Shown one piece after another: positions 33,493-44,442 of a DNA stretch of 64,000 nucleotides. Under the pieces are notes generated by a model. That model did no database searches. It was not told the origin of the DNA and saw only the letters and a list, made by a program, of their open reading frames with translations. Position 1 is the stretch's first letter. Each line of letters opens with the position of its first letter. This DNA comes from an uncultured Bacillota bacterium (lineage in GTDB: Bacteria; Bacillota_I; Bacilli_A; RFN20; CAG-288). The DNA lies in the NCBI GenBank assembly GCA_949300365.1, contig CASGEC010000001.1, forward strand, positions 1 to 64,000, read 5' to 3'. Position numbers and translations under genes: made by a program.

Positions 33493-33866
33493 AAGAGCTC
33501 TCTTATTCGGTTGGATCCTTATCTGCCGGACTGAAGCCTTCTGGCATTATAGGGATATAGGTTGGTTGGTGGTTCTTAGGCACACTGAAATCGTCTTTAT
33601 CGACTTATCCTATATCTAACTTTATCAAATAAAGGTTGAAAGAGAACAATAAAAGCCTGTGTTTGCTTGTAAGTAATCTACCATAAGACTTGCTTCTACC
33701 ACTTATCCTATTGCTGTATAGGTTGCTTCGGACTTTACCCTAATTTTAGGAACGTCGTGAATCCCAAGAGGCGCTTGCCCCTGCTATTAAACTGCTGCGC
33801 CAAAAATCAAAAAAGTCTGACCATCCATAGAATCCTCTAGGTCTGTATCAGACATGTTTTGCGAGG
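33493..33866. other. Gene-free stretch beside the tRNAs, with several hairpins
   Basis: No open frame of coding character. On the minus strand, downstream of the tRNA-Ser gene, there are several small perfect stems: GGCGC/GCGCC, CCTAA/TTAGG and CCTAT/ATAGG. A motif ATAGGATAAGTSG occurs twice, about 100 bases apart. I compared it by eye with tmRNA, RNase P, SRP and 6S RNA landmarks and found no match. It may be an unrecognised structured RNA or simply spacer. Confidence 0.3.
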
Positions 33867-33958
33867 TGGCGGAGCAGCAGGGATTTGAACCCTGGCTGGG
33901 TTATTCACCCACTGCCGGTTTTCAAGACCGGTCCCTTCAACCACTTGGGTACTGCTCC
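33867..33958 (-). tRNA. tRNA-Ser (UGA anticodon)
   Basis: The acceptor stem GGAGCAG pairs with CTGCTCC. The anticodon loop is CTTGAAA with TGA. A long variable arm (GTGGGTGAATAACCCA) and T arm AGGGTTCAAATCCCT are present, as is an encoded CCA. Confidence 0.95.
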
Positions 33959-33965
33959 AAGCAAG

Positions 33966-33996
33966 AAAAAGGCCTTCTGTGTTACCAGGAGGCCTG
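33966..33996 (-). terminator. Hairpin between the two tRNA genes
   Basis: AGGCCT at 33990-33995 and AGGCCT at 33970-33975 pair on the minus strand and lead into TTTTTCTT. It may end the tRNA-Val transcript, in which case tRNA-Ser needs its own promoter. Confidence 0.5.
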
Positions 33997-34010
33997 CTTT
34001 CTTTCATCGA

Positions 34011-34086
34011 TGGTGGGCGCTACAGGGCTCGGACCTGTGACCTTCCGCACGTCAAGCGGATGCTCTCCCAGCTGAGCTAAACGCCC
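34011..34086 (-). tRNA. tRNA-Val (GAC anticodon)
   Basis: 76 bases with acceptor GGGCGTT/AGCGCCC, D arm GCTCAGCTGGGAGAGC, anticodon stem-loop TCCGC-TTGACGT-GCGGA, T arm with GGTCCGAGCC and encoded CCA. Confidence 0.95.
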
Positions 34087-34166
34087 ATGTTCATCCATGC
34101 ACAAGTCATGAACGCAAAAGAAATTATACGCTAGCCGACAGGTTTCGTCAAATCCTTTTTCACTTG

Positions 34167-34195
34167 TTGAATCAATTTCTTTCGGGTGTTATCCT
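34167..34195 (+). promoter_or_regulatory. Promoter of the atp operon, leaderless configuration
   Basis: TTGAAT (34167-34172), 17-base spacer, TATCCT (34190-34195), then eight bases to the ATG at 34204. A GGAGG lies directly against that ATG, too close for normal SD use. Confidence 0.45.
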
Positions 34196-34203
34196 ATCGG
34201 AGG

Positions 34204-34587
34204 ATGAAGAACGTTAAGAAAGCAGAGTGGATAGCCTATATAGGCTATTTCCTTCTCGGTCTGACCATCGGCCTGGTCTTCTTGGGATTGGGCAATTGGA
34301 TAGGAAGCCTCTTCGTTCTCCTTCCGCTTCCGCTAACCTTATTTCTCTATCTCACCTTCTTCCTGACGTTAAGAGGAAAAAAGGACATCGGCTTGGCTCT
34401 CTATACTTGCCTTCGGATCATGCTTGTCCTTGTCATGATTGCCGCGCCGGCTGCCATTTGGTACTTCGTTCCGGCACTCCATGAAGCAGTAAGCGCTTTC
34501 TTCCTCATCGCGTCTCCTGTCGAGACCTTGGCGGTATATATTCTTGCCTTGGTGTTCGTTTTTCTCGATAGAAGGTTTCGGGAATAA
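34204..34587 (+). CDS. AtpI-like four-helix membrane protein
   Basis: A 127-residue protein with four hydrophobic helices, directly upstream of atpB with an 8-base gap. Small membrane proteins in this position (AtpI) assist assembly of the c ring. Sequence similarity to AtpI is not obvious by eye, so the call rests on position and topology. A GTG at 34186 is an alternative start, but ATG 34204 sits next to the predicted transcription start. Confidence 0.6.
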   Translation: MKNVKKAEWIAYIGYFLLGLTIGLVFLGLGNWIGSLFVLLPLPLTLFLYLTFFLTLRGKKDIGLALYTCLRIMLVLVMIAAPAAIWYFVPALHEAVSAFFLIASPVETLAVYILALVFVFLDRRFRE

Positions 34588-34595
34588 TCCATACT

Positions 34596-35414
34596 ATGAA
34601 TAGCGAAGAAGAAGGGTTGCAGATCGGCAACCTCCTGAGGGCGGACTTCGGGAATGTCATTCCTCCGGAATTTATCTCCTCCCTGCTGGCGATGCTTGTC
34701 ATCATCGTCCTTGTTTTCGTCGTCTATTTCAAAGGAAAGAAATACGGTCCCTTCGATAAGCCCAAGGGAATCGTCAACGTTGCCGAGATGCTGGTCGAAT
34801 TCGCGGAAAAGAACGTCGCGGAGCTGATGGGAAAGGATTTCCTGCCCTTTACGGGATATGTCCTCGGACTCGGCCTTTATATCTTTATTTCCTTTATTAT
34901 CGGTATGATCGGTATCCCCAATCCGATCGTGATCGGACCGGACGCCATCATCAACGAGAGCTGGCTTTTCAAGCCTCTGCCCAATCCTTTCACCAATCTC
35001 GCCTTCCCGCTCTCCATCGCCTTCATGACGATCATCCTCATCCAAGCCTATGGCCTGAAGTATAAGAAGGCCAAGTATTTCATGAAGTTCGTTTCCCCGA
35101 TTCCGGCAATCGAGCTTGTCTCGATGTGGGTTCCGATGCTTTCCTTGACCCTCCGTCTTTTCGGAAACGCCTTTGCCGGTTTCTGTCTCATTACCCTTTC
35201 CTACTGTGCCCTTGACGGCATAGCGAATGGATTTGGTTTGGTTCTAGGTCCCGTCCTTGTGCCCATCGCCCATGCCTACTTCGATGTCTTCGACGGTTTG
35301 ATACAGACGGTCGTCTTCCTGATGGTCACGATGCTTAACATCGCCCAGGAAGGAGCGGAGGAAGAAGCCGCCACGACCGTTCAGCAGACCGCAAGGCTGC
35401 AAGCGGGAAACTAG
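34596..35414 (+). CDS. atpB: ATP synthase F0 subunit a
   Basis: The stator membrane subunit that forms the ion half-channels against the c ring. The essential Arg lies in SLTLRLFGNAFAG, and the last helix contains YFDVFDGLIQTVVF. About five to six helices over 272 residues, normal for the family. The start lacks a strong SD and may depend on coupling to the AtpI-like gene. First classical gene of the B-E-F-H-A-G-D-C operon. Confidence 0.95.
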   Translation: MNSEEEGLQIGNLLRADFGNVIPPEFISSLLAMLVIIVLVFVVYFKGKKYGPFDKPKGIVNVAEMLVEFAEKNVAELMGKDFLPFTGYVLGLGLYIFISFIIGMIGIPNPIVIGPDAIINESWLFKPLPNPFTNLAFPLSIAFMTIILIQAYGLKYKKAKYFMKFVSPIPAIELVSMWVPMLSLTLRLFGNAFAGFCLITLSYCALDGIANGFGLVLGPVLVPIAHAYFDVFDGLIQTVVFLMVTMLNIAQEGAEEEAATTVQQTARLQAGN

Positions 35415-35448
35415 AAGGAAAAGTTTCATTTATCAAAGGAGGAAACTT

Positions 35449-35733
35449 ATGTCTCTTGATGTCATCAATTTCCTGGAAGATGCGACCACTGTCGCCACGG
35501 GCTTCGATCCCGCCAACGCCGCCAAGTTCTGGACCATTGCCATCATCGCCATCGCCATGGCTATCGTCGGAACGATGGAGGCCCTCGCTGTCGTCTTCAC
35601 CCTCAACGGCACCGCGAGAAACCCGGAGGCCGCTTCCAAGATGAGAACGACCATGCTCATCGGTGTCGCCTTGGTCGAAACCGTCGCCATCTACCTGCTT
35701 ATCGTCGCCATGCTTCTTCTCTTCGCTGCCTAA
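35449..35733 (+). CDS. atpE: ATP synthase F0 subunit c with two membrane carboxylates
   Basis: The rotor subunit: a hairpin of two helices with the polar loop RNPEA (residues 57-61). Helix 2 holds the ion-binding Glu77 followed by Thr (ALVET). Counting back 13 residues from the loop Arg, helix 1 has Glu44 at the place of Gln32 of the Ilyobacter c subunit, so each subunit has two carboxylates. Fusobacterium nucleatum c subunits with this pair bind sodium. At 94 residues it has an N-terminal extension. A perfect AAAGGAGG precedes the ATG, fitting the high copy number. Confidence 0.95.
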   Translation: MSLDVINFLEDATTVATGFDPANAAKFWTIAIIAIAMAIVGTMEALAVVFTLNGTARNPEAASKMRTTMLIGVALVETVAIYLLIVAMLLLFAA

Positions 35734-35753
35734 TCGAAGAAAAAACTTGGACG

Positions 35754-36356
35754 ATGAAGAAGAAGCTTCTCACACTCGTCGCTGGCGTTTTGCCTTGCCT
35801 TTTGCTGCTCTCCTCTTGCTCCATCGATTCGGCCAGCGACAGCATCACCGAGACCATCAACGAAGCCATCCCGAACCTCTACGTGACCCTCGCCCAGCTG
35901 GGTGCCTTTATCGTGATGGTCGTCCTGGTGATCGTTTTCGGCTACAAGCCGATAAAGAAGAAGCTTGATGCCCGCAGGGATTACGTGAAGAAGAATCTCG
36001 ATGAAGCCGACGAACACCTGAAGAAGGCCAAACAGGCCCAGGATGAGGCCGACAGCAACATCACCGCCAGCCGCATCAAGGCCAACACGATCGTCGAAGA
36101 GGCGCGAAAGCAAGCGATGGAAGAGGCCAAGCAGATGATGGAAAAGACCCAACAGAGCATCGATTTGCGCCGTCAACAAGGCGAGAAGGAAATCGAGGAG
36201 CGCAAGAAGAGCCTCGAAAGGGACACGCACGACCAGATCATCCAGAACGCCTTGGATGCCTCCAAGGAAATCCTGGGACGGGAACTCACCAAGGAAGACA
36301 ACGACAAGATGATTTCCCAGTTCCTTGAGGACATGGACAAGGACGAGGGCAAGTAA
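35754..36356 (+). CDS. atpF: ATP synthase F0 subunit b, lipoprotein form
   Basis: The peripheral stalk subunit: one membrane helix (about residues 42-65) and a long charged coiled coil. It also begins with a lipoprotein signal peptide ending LSSC (Cys22), so the N terminus is probably lipidated outside and the chain crosses the membrane again. A lipoprotein b subunit is established for Mycoplasma pneumoniae and is typical of mollicutes. Length of 200 residues is long for b, owing to the signal. Confidence 0.93.
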   Translation: MKKKLLTLVAGVLPCLLLLSSCSIDSASDSITETINEAIPNLYVTLAQLGAFIVMVVLVIVFGYKPIKKKLDARRDYVKKNLDEADEHLKKAKQAQDEADSNITASRIKANTIVEEARKQAMEEAKQMMEKTQQSIDLRRQQGEKEIEERKKSLERDTHDQIIQNALDASKEILGRELTKEDNDKMISQFLEDMDKDEGK

Positions 36357-36357
36357 C

Positions 36358-36903
36358 ATGAATCCGCTCTATCTCCATTATGCCTCGGCCATCTTCCAGG
36401 TCGCCATCGAGGAAGATAAGGGCGTCTGCTACAACAACGACATGGCCCTTGTCAACCTCTGCTTCCGGAAGCATCCGGAATATCTCAAGTTCCTCGACTC
36501 GGAACTTCTGGATTCGGAGATCCGCATCGCATCGATCGACCGGGTCTTCGGAACGGAGCACGTTTCCCCGGCGATCATCGGCTTTTTGAAGATCCTTGTC
36601 CGAAACAAGGGAATCAAGCATTTTGGAGATATCTACAAGGCTTTCGAGGGGTTATTTGACAAGAGGCTTGGCATCCTTCGCGGAAAGGTCTTTTCGCCTT
36701 TCCCTATGGATACCCATACCTTTGTCCGCCTCGAGAAGGCATTTTCGCGCAAATACGGGAAGAACGTCATTCTCGAGTTCGTCTTGGACAAGCATATCAT
36801 CGGTGGCATGCGCGTCCAGATCGAAGACCACCTCTTCGACTATTCCATCGATACCAAGATCGAGACCATCAAGGAAAGGCTTCTCTACGGGAAGGACGAT
36901 TAA
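36358..36903 (+). CDS. atpH: ATP synthase F1 subunit delta
   Basis: The stalk connector that joins subunit b to the alpha/beta head. 181 residues; the N-terminal YASAIFQVAIEE segment and C-terminal GGMRVQIEDHLFDYSI segment are the conserved delta blocks. ATG 36358 follows the atpF stop by one base; the longer frame from 36325 would overlap atpF. Confidence 0.93.
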   Translation: MNPLYLHYASAIFQVAIEEDKGVCYNNDMALVNLCFRKHPEYLKFLDSELLDSEIRIASIDRVFGTEHVSPAIIGFLKILVRNKGIKHFGDIYKAFEGLFDKRLGILRGKVFSPFPMDTHTFVRLEKAFSRKYGKNVILEFVLDKHIIGGMRVQIEDHLFDYSIDTKIETIKERLLYGKDD

Positions 36904-36916
36904 AGGAGGATAGGCA

Positions 36917-38431
36917 ATGCCAGATCAATCCAATATCAATCTCATCAGCAATCTCATCAAGAAGGAAATCGAGAGCTATGAGAACAAGATCGAAACCAGC
37001 GATGTCGGAAGCGTCGTCTCGATAGGAGACGGCATTGCAACCATCTATGGCCTGGACAAGGCCATGTATGGCGAGCTTCTCCTTTTCAAGCATGGCGTCT
37101 ATGGCATGGTCATGAACCTGGAAGAGGATTCCATCGGTGCCGTCATCCTCGGCCGGGACACGGAAATCTATGAGGGCGACGAAGTCAAGAGAACGGGAAC
37201 GGTCGTTTCCGTCCCTGTCGGCGATGCCCTTTTGGGAAGGGTCGTCAATGCCCTCGGCCAGCCGATCGACGGACTGGGCGAGATCAAGAACGATGGCTTC
37301 ATGCCGATTGAAGCCCCCGCTCCGGCCATCATGGACAGACAGCCGGTCAACGAACCGCTCGAGACGGGAATCAAGGCCATCGATTCCATGATTCCTATCG
37401 GCAAGGGCCAAAGAGAGCTGATCATCGGCGACAGACAGACAGGAAAGACGGCCATCGCCATCGATACGATCATCAACCAGAAAGACAAGGACGTCATCTG
37501 CATCTACTGCGCCATCGGCCAGAAGAACTCGACCATTGCCCAGATCGTCGACAAGCTCAAGTCCTTCGATGCCCTGAAATACACCGTCATCGTCAACGCC
37601 TCGGCCAGCGAATCCGCCCCGATGCTTTATGTCGCCCCTTATGCCGCGACGACGATTGCCGAATACTGGGAGAAGAGAGGAAAGGATGTTCTCATCGTCT
37701 ACGACGATCTTTCCAAGCATGCCGTCGCCTATCGTGCCCTGTCCCTGCTTCTGAAGAGAAGCCCGGGAAGGGAGGCCTATCCTGGCGATATCTTCTACCT
37801 CCATTCAAGACTATTGGAAAGAGCCTGCCATCTCAGCCAGGAACTGGGCGGAGGCTCCATCACCGCTTTGCCGATCGTCGAGACCCAGGCCGGTGACATT
37901 TCCTCCTATATTCCGACGAATGTCATTTCCATCACCGACGGCCAGATCTTCCTGAAGACCGAGCTATTCAACGCCGGACAAAGACCTGCCATCGACTCGG
38001 GACTTTCCGTTTCCCGTGTCGGCTCCGCGGCCCAGATCAAGGCCATGAAGTCCGTCGCTGCCTCCATCAAGATCGAATTGGCAAGCTATGCCGAGCTTTT
38101 GGACTTCTCCCGTTTCGGCTCCGACCTTGACCAGGTCACGAAGAACGTCCTTCGCCACGGCGCCGTTTTGATGGAAGTCCTCAAGCAGAAACAGTATTCG
38201 CCTTTGACGATGGAAGACGAAATCGTCGACATCTTCATCGCCCAGAACAAGCTCATCGACGATATCCCCATCGAGAAGATCCACGAGACCTTGGTCAGCA
38301 TCAGCCTCTATATCCACAACCATATGCCGGATGTCTATGAGACCATCAAGAAGACGCATCTCCTTTCCGATGAGACGAAGAAGAAGATTCAGACGGCCGT
38401 CGCCGATGTCCGTACGGGAATGCAGCGGTAA
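36917..38431 (+). CDS. atpA: ATP synthase F1 subunit alpha
   Basis: Non-catalytic nucleotide-binding subunit. P-loop GDRQTGKTA near residue 172, the [18 protein letters not shown] region and the C-terminal block are complete over 504 residues. SD AAAGGAGGATAG is strong. The AGG codon at the conserved PGREA Arg shows that AGG reads as Arg in this organism. Confidence 0.98.
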   Translation: MPDQSNINLISNLIKKEIESYENKIETSDVGSVVSIGDGIATIYGLDKAMYGELLLFKHGVYGMVMNLEEDSIGAVILGRDTEIYEGDEVKRTGTVVSVPVGDALLGRVVNALGQPIDGLGEIKNDGFMPIEAPAPAIMDRQPVNEPLETGIKAIDSMIPIGKGQRELIIGDRQTGKTAIAIDTIINQKDKDVICIYCAIGQKNSTIAQIVDKLKSFDALKYTVIVNASASESAPMLYVAPYAATTIAEYWEKRGKDVLIVYDDLSKHAVAYRALSLLLKRSPGREAYPGDIFYLHSRLLERACHLSQELGGGSITALPIVETQAGDISSYIPTNVISITDGQIFLKTELFNAGQRPAIDSGLSVSRVGSAAQIKAMKSVAASIKIELASYAELLDFSRFGSDLDQVTKNVLRHGAVLMEVLKQKQYSPLTMEDEIVDIFIAQNKLIDDIPIEKIHETLVSISLYIHNHMPDVYETIKKTHLLSDETKKKIQTAVADVRTGMQR

Positions 38432-38437
38432 AACACC

Positions 38438-41165
<2,728 letters not shown>

Positions 41166-41359
41166 GGCCTCTCCTTTTTTGTTCCTAGGCTTCAAGCGGA
41201 AGATATGTCTCTTGAGCAGCCATCGGAATTGGCTTTCTTGTATTTATCTGTTCTACGGAAGAAATTCGTTGGTTGCAGGAAAAGGAAGATATCTTATAGG
41301 GATGCTAAGCTTCTTTACGGCCCCAAGAGAGTCTTTCTTCCTTCCAGCTATATAGGCAC

Positions 41360-41400
41360 AGCCCTTCCCTCGGGAAGGGAAGGCATCGCATAAGCGATCC
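41360..41400 (+). promoter_or_regulatory. Leader hairpins before the GH3 gene
   Basis: Two adjacent stems: CCTTCCC/GGGAAGG and ATCGC/GCGAT, the latter ending about ten bases before AGGAGAACGATATG. They could act as an RNA element in the leader; no known riboswitch is recognised. Confidence 0.3.
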
Positions 41401-41412
41401 CAGGAGAACGAT

Positions 41413-43815
41413 ATGGAACTGACCATCGAGGAAAAAGCGTCTCTCGTCACAGGCGAGAAGAACAAGTCGACCCACGCGATTCCAGGGAAGGGAATCCGCA
41501 AGCTGTTTTTCTCCGATGGCCCCTGCGGCGTGAGGAAGGAAACGGAAAAAGGCAATTCCCTCGGCGGTATCAGTGACACCCTTGTTTCCACGTCCTTTCC
41601 CTGCGGAACGAATCTGGCTTCCTCCTTTGACAAGAAGCTCCTCTACGAAGTCGGCGATGCCATCGGCAAGGAGTGCGTCCACTATGGAATCGATGTCCTC
41701 CTCGGCCCGGCAATCAACATCAAGAGATCCCCGCTCTGCGGAAGGAACTTCGACTATTTCAGCGAAGATCCCCTCCTTTCGGGCATGCTTGCCAGAAGCT
41801 ACATCGAAGGCATTCAAGCTAACAATGTCTCCTGTTCCCTCAAGCATTTTGCCTGCAACAACAGCGAGAAGTATCGCTTCGTCGGCACTTCCTATGTCGA
41901 TGAAAGGGCCTTAAGGGAAATCTACCTGAAGAACTTTCGTATCGCCTTGGAGGCAAAGCCGTTCACCCTCATGACTGCCTACAACAAGGTCAACGATGAG
42001 TTCTGCTCCCAAAACGAGAAGCTTCTTTCCATCCTCCGCAAGGAGTGGGGATACCAAGGCGTCGTCATGACCGATTGGGGAGGCATCGTCGACAAGGTCA
42101 AGAGCCTCAACGCCGGCCACGATCTGGAAATGCCTGGCATGCAGATAGAAAGCTATAACAACGTCATCCGCGGATATAACGACAGGACCCTGGACTTGTT
42201 GTCCCTTGACCAATCCGTCGAAAGGATAGAACAGCTAGCCAAGAGGACGGAAGGAAAGCCTTCCGTCGGAAAGGATATCTTCGAGAGAAACTACGCCATC
42301 GCCGTGGATGCGGCCTGCCGCAGTGCCGTGCTTCTGAAAAACAGGGGATCCTTGCTGCCACTGGCTGAGGACAAGAACCTTTTCATCGTCGGCGACTTCT
42401 TCGAACATGCCCGATACCAGGGCTCTGGCTCTTCCTTGCTCAATCCGTACCGACTAATTACCCCAAAGGCATTCTTTGATAGTCAGGGTGTCGACTATCG
42501 CTTCTTTAAAGGCTACTCTGGAGAGACAAACGATGTCGACGAGAAGCTCGAAAAGGAAGCCTTGAAGGGAATTTCCGAAAGCGACACAGTCCTTTTCTTC
42601 TGTGGCCTTAACGATGATACCGAGTCTGAGGGATTCGATAGGAAGGACATGTTGCTTCCCGGGAACCAAGTCTCGCTTTTGAGGAAGATCCTCTCGCTGA
42701 AAAAGAAGATCGTCCTTGTCCTCTTCGGGGGAAGCAGCATCGAATTGGAAAACGTGACGGACATCGATGCCATCCTTTTGCTGTCCTTGCCGGGAGAAGG
42801 CGTTGGCGAGGCTGTCTACGACCTTCTTTTCGGAAAGGTTTCCCCAAGCGGAAGGCTTGCCGAGACCTGGCCCATGAAGCTTTCGGATATCCCCTATAGG
42901 AAGGAATTCGCAGTTACCCCGTTTGAGCGTTACAAGGAGAGCCTCTTCGTCGGCTATCGCTATTATGACACCTTCGATAAGGAAGTCCGTTTCCCCTTTG
43001 GCTATGGTCTTTCCTACACGGAATTCCAATACAGCGAGTTTACTCTCTTGAAGCAAGATGGCGATTCCGTTTTCTTTTCCTATCGTCTTCATAATATCGG
43101 CAACAAGGATGGCGAGGAAGTCGTCCTTCTCTTTGCCTCTATTCCTTCTTCCGCAGCCGTAAGGCCAACAAAGGAGCTTGTTTTCTTCGACAAGGTCTTT
43201 CTCAAGGCCGGAGAGGAAAAGGCCTTCACGATCGTTGTCCGGAAGAAGGATCTTGCGATCTTCGATGCCAAGAAGGAAAAATTCCTTTTGGAGCAAGGGA
43301 ATTATTGTTTCCTTCTTGCCAAGGATTCCCAAAACGTCCTCTTCTCTCTTTCTGTCCGCCTGGAAGGGGAGGAATACGAAAGGGATGAAAGATACGAATT
43401 GCTGAAAAAGAACATGGGCAGGATGAGCGATGACGCGTTTTCGAAATTCATCGGATTCCCCATCCCGGAATACGAAAAAGCACAGAAGGGGAAATACACC
43501 ATGGAGACCCCTCTTTGTGAATTCCAAAGCTTCTTCGGAAAGCTCTTCGTCAAGATAACGACCGGTATTGGCCTCTCCCAGTATCGGAAAGCACTCCGCC
43601 TCCCCGATGGTCCCGAAAAGGAGCGAAGGAAAAAGGCAGGACTCTTCGTCTATCGCCTTATGCCATACAATTGCCTCCGCTCCCTGTGCTACTCCTCCAG
43701 CGGTCAATTCCGGTATAAGTTCGCTCGCGGCGTTCTGAATCTCGTCAACGGAAAAGTGCTGAAGGCAATCCGGTGTTTCCTGAAAAAGGAGAAAAAGGAA
43801 GAAAGCAAGCGTTAG
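41413..43815 (+). CDS. GH3-family beta-glycosidase, cytoplasmic
   Basis: A glycoside hydrolase family 3 enzyme of 800 residues in the classical order: TIM-barrel first, alpha/beta sandwich second, fibronectin III-like domain last. The nucleophile is Asp221 in GVVMTDWGG; SLKHFACNNSE gives the Lys-His pair of the substrate pocket; the FnIII-like domain starts after FPFGYGLSYTEF. No signal peptide is present, so it probably cleaves imported oligosaccharides. A further 100 residues after the FnIII domain are unusual. SD AGGAG. It is monocistronic. Confidence 0.9.
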   Translation: MELTIEEKASLVTGEKNKSTHAIPGKGIRKLFFSDGPCGVRKETEKGNSLGGISDTLVSTSFPCGTNLASSFDKKLLYEVGDAIGKECVHYGIDVLLGPAINIKRSPLCGRNFDYFSEDPLLSGMLARSYIEGIQANNVSCSLKHFACNNSEKYRFVGTSYVDERALREIYLKNFRIALEAKPFTLMTAYNKVNDEFCSQNEKLLSILRKEWGYQGVVMTDWGGIVDKVKSLNAGHDLEMPGMQIESYNNVIRGYNDRTLDLLSLDQSVERIEQLAKRTEGKPSVGKDIFERNYAIAVDAACRSAVLLKNRGSLLPLAEDKNLFIVGDFFEHARYQGSGSSLLNPYRLITPKAFFDSQGVDYRFFKGYSGETNDVDEKLEKEALKGISESDTVLFFCGLNDDTESEGFDRKDMLLPGNQVSLLRKILSLKKKIVLVLFGGSSIELENVTDIDAILLLSLPGEGVGEAVYDLLFGKVSPSGRLAETWPMKLSDIPYRKEFAVTPFERYKESLFVGYRYYDTFDKEVRFPFGYGLSYTEFQYSEFTLLKQDGDSVFFSYRLHNIGNKDGEEVVLLFASIPSSAAVRPTKELVFFDKVFLKAGEEKAFTIVVRKKDLAIFDAKKEKFLLEQGNYCFLLAKDSQNVLFSLSVRLEGEEYERDERYELLKKNMGRMSDDAFSKFIGFPIPEYEKAQKGKYTMETPLCEFQSFFGKLFVKITTGIGLSQYRKALRLPDGPEKERRKKAGLFVYRLMPYNCLRSLCYSSSGQFRYKFARGVLNLVNGKVLKAIRCFLKKEKKEESKR

Positions 43816-44336
43816 GGAATTCCATTTTCGCTTTTGAATTGACGCATCACGAACGCCACCCGAGATGAAAAACGGTTTGGTTACTTTTTGATTTGGTTTG
43901 GTAAAGACCCTCTCAAGGAAGCTATCCAAAGCCACTTATCGAGTTGGTCACGATGCCTATTTTTTGCCGGAGATGAGCATAAGGGAAGCTTTTCATTAAT
44001 GGACAGGCTTGGAAACGGATTAGTGATTGGCTGAGCGAAAGAAGAAAGAAAAAGATGTTCTTTTGGCAAGTGCGAGACGAAAAAGGAAATCTAAATAGCA
44101 AACAAGTCTTTAAAGATAAAAGAAGGTGGTAAATTAGAAAAGCTTTTGAAAATTAATAGAAAATCAATTTGAATCATTTAAATATACGCAATATAAATCT
44201 GTTAATTTCAAGAACAAAATCATGTCGTCATAAGGCTAAAAATGTATTTTTGCGGGGGGGGGTAATTGGAAACTAATGTCAAAAACATGAAATTGACAGC
44301 TTAAAATAGGCACAGCAAAAATTATTTTTTGAGGAG

Positions 44337-44356
44337 TGGAATAGTATACTATTCCA
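44337..44356. promoter_or_regulatory. Perfect 20-bp palindrome (operator candidate)
   Basis: TGGAATAGTATACTATTCCA is identical to its reverse complement. It is centred about 45 bases upstream of the -35 box of the response-regulator gene, a typical activator position. Confidence 0.55.
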
Positions 44357-44381
44357 AGAAAAAGGGACGGTTTCGATGGAA

Positions 44382-44410
44382 TTGACAAGGGAAAATTCCC
44401 TTGATATTAC
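44382..44410 (+). promoter_or_regulatory. Promoter of the LytTR/GHKL system with repeat in spacer
   Basis: TTGACA (44382-44387), 17-base spacer, TATTAC (44405-44410). The spacer is mostly filled by AAGGGAA-AA-TTCCCTT (44387-44402), so a bound protein would block polymerase. A hairpin TTGTGCC/GGCAACAA follows in the 26-base leader, which has no clear SD. Confidence 0.6.
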
Positions 44411-44442
44411 TTGTGCCGTATAAGGCAACAATGTTTTGAAAT

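Larger units (their letters stand above)
43816..44442. other. AT-rich regulatory gap with poly-G tract and palindromes
   Basis: 627 bases without a coding frame. Contents: direct GGTTTGGT repeats near 43872-43903; a run of nine G at 44254-44262 in AT-rich surroundings; a perfect 20-bp palindrome at 44337-44356; and the promoter with an inverted repeat in its spacer at 44382-44410. The density of sites suggests that the two-component system downstream is tightly controlled. Confidence 0.6.

Noticed and set aside
33493..33866. tmRNA, RNase P RNA or SRP RNA in the tRNA-adjacent gap
   Set aside because: No tag frame ending in ALAA, no GAGGAAAGTCC core pair and no SRP tetraloop region could be found; an AAAGTCC string alone is not enough.
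37760..37790. AGG read as Met, as reported in some uncultured Bacilli
   Set aside because: In atpA the conserved PGREA Arg is encoded by AGG, so AGG is Arg here.
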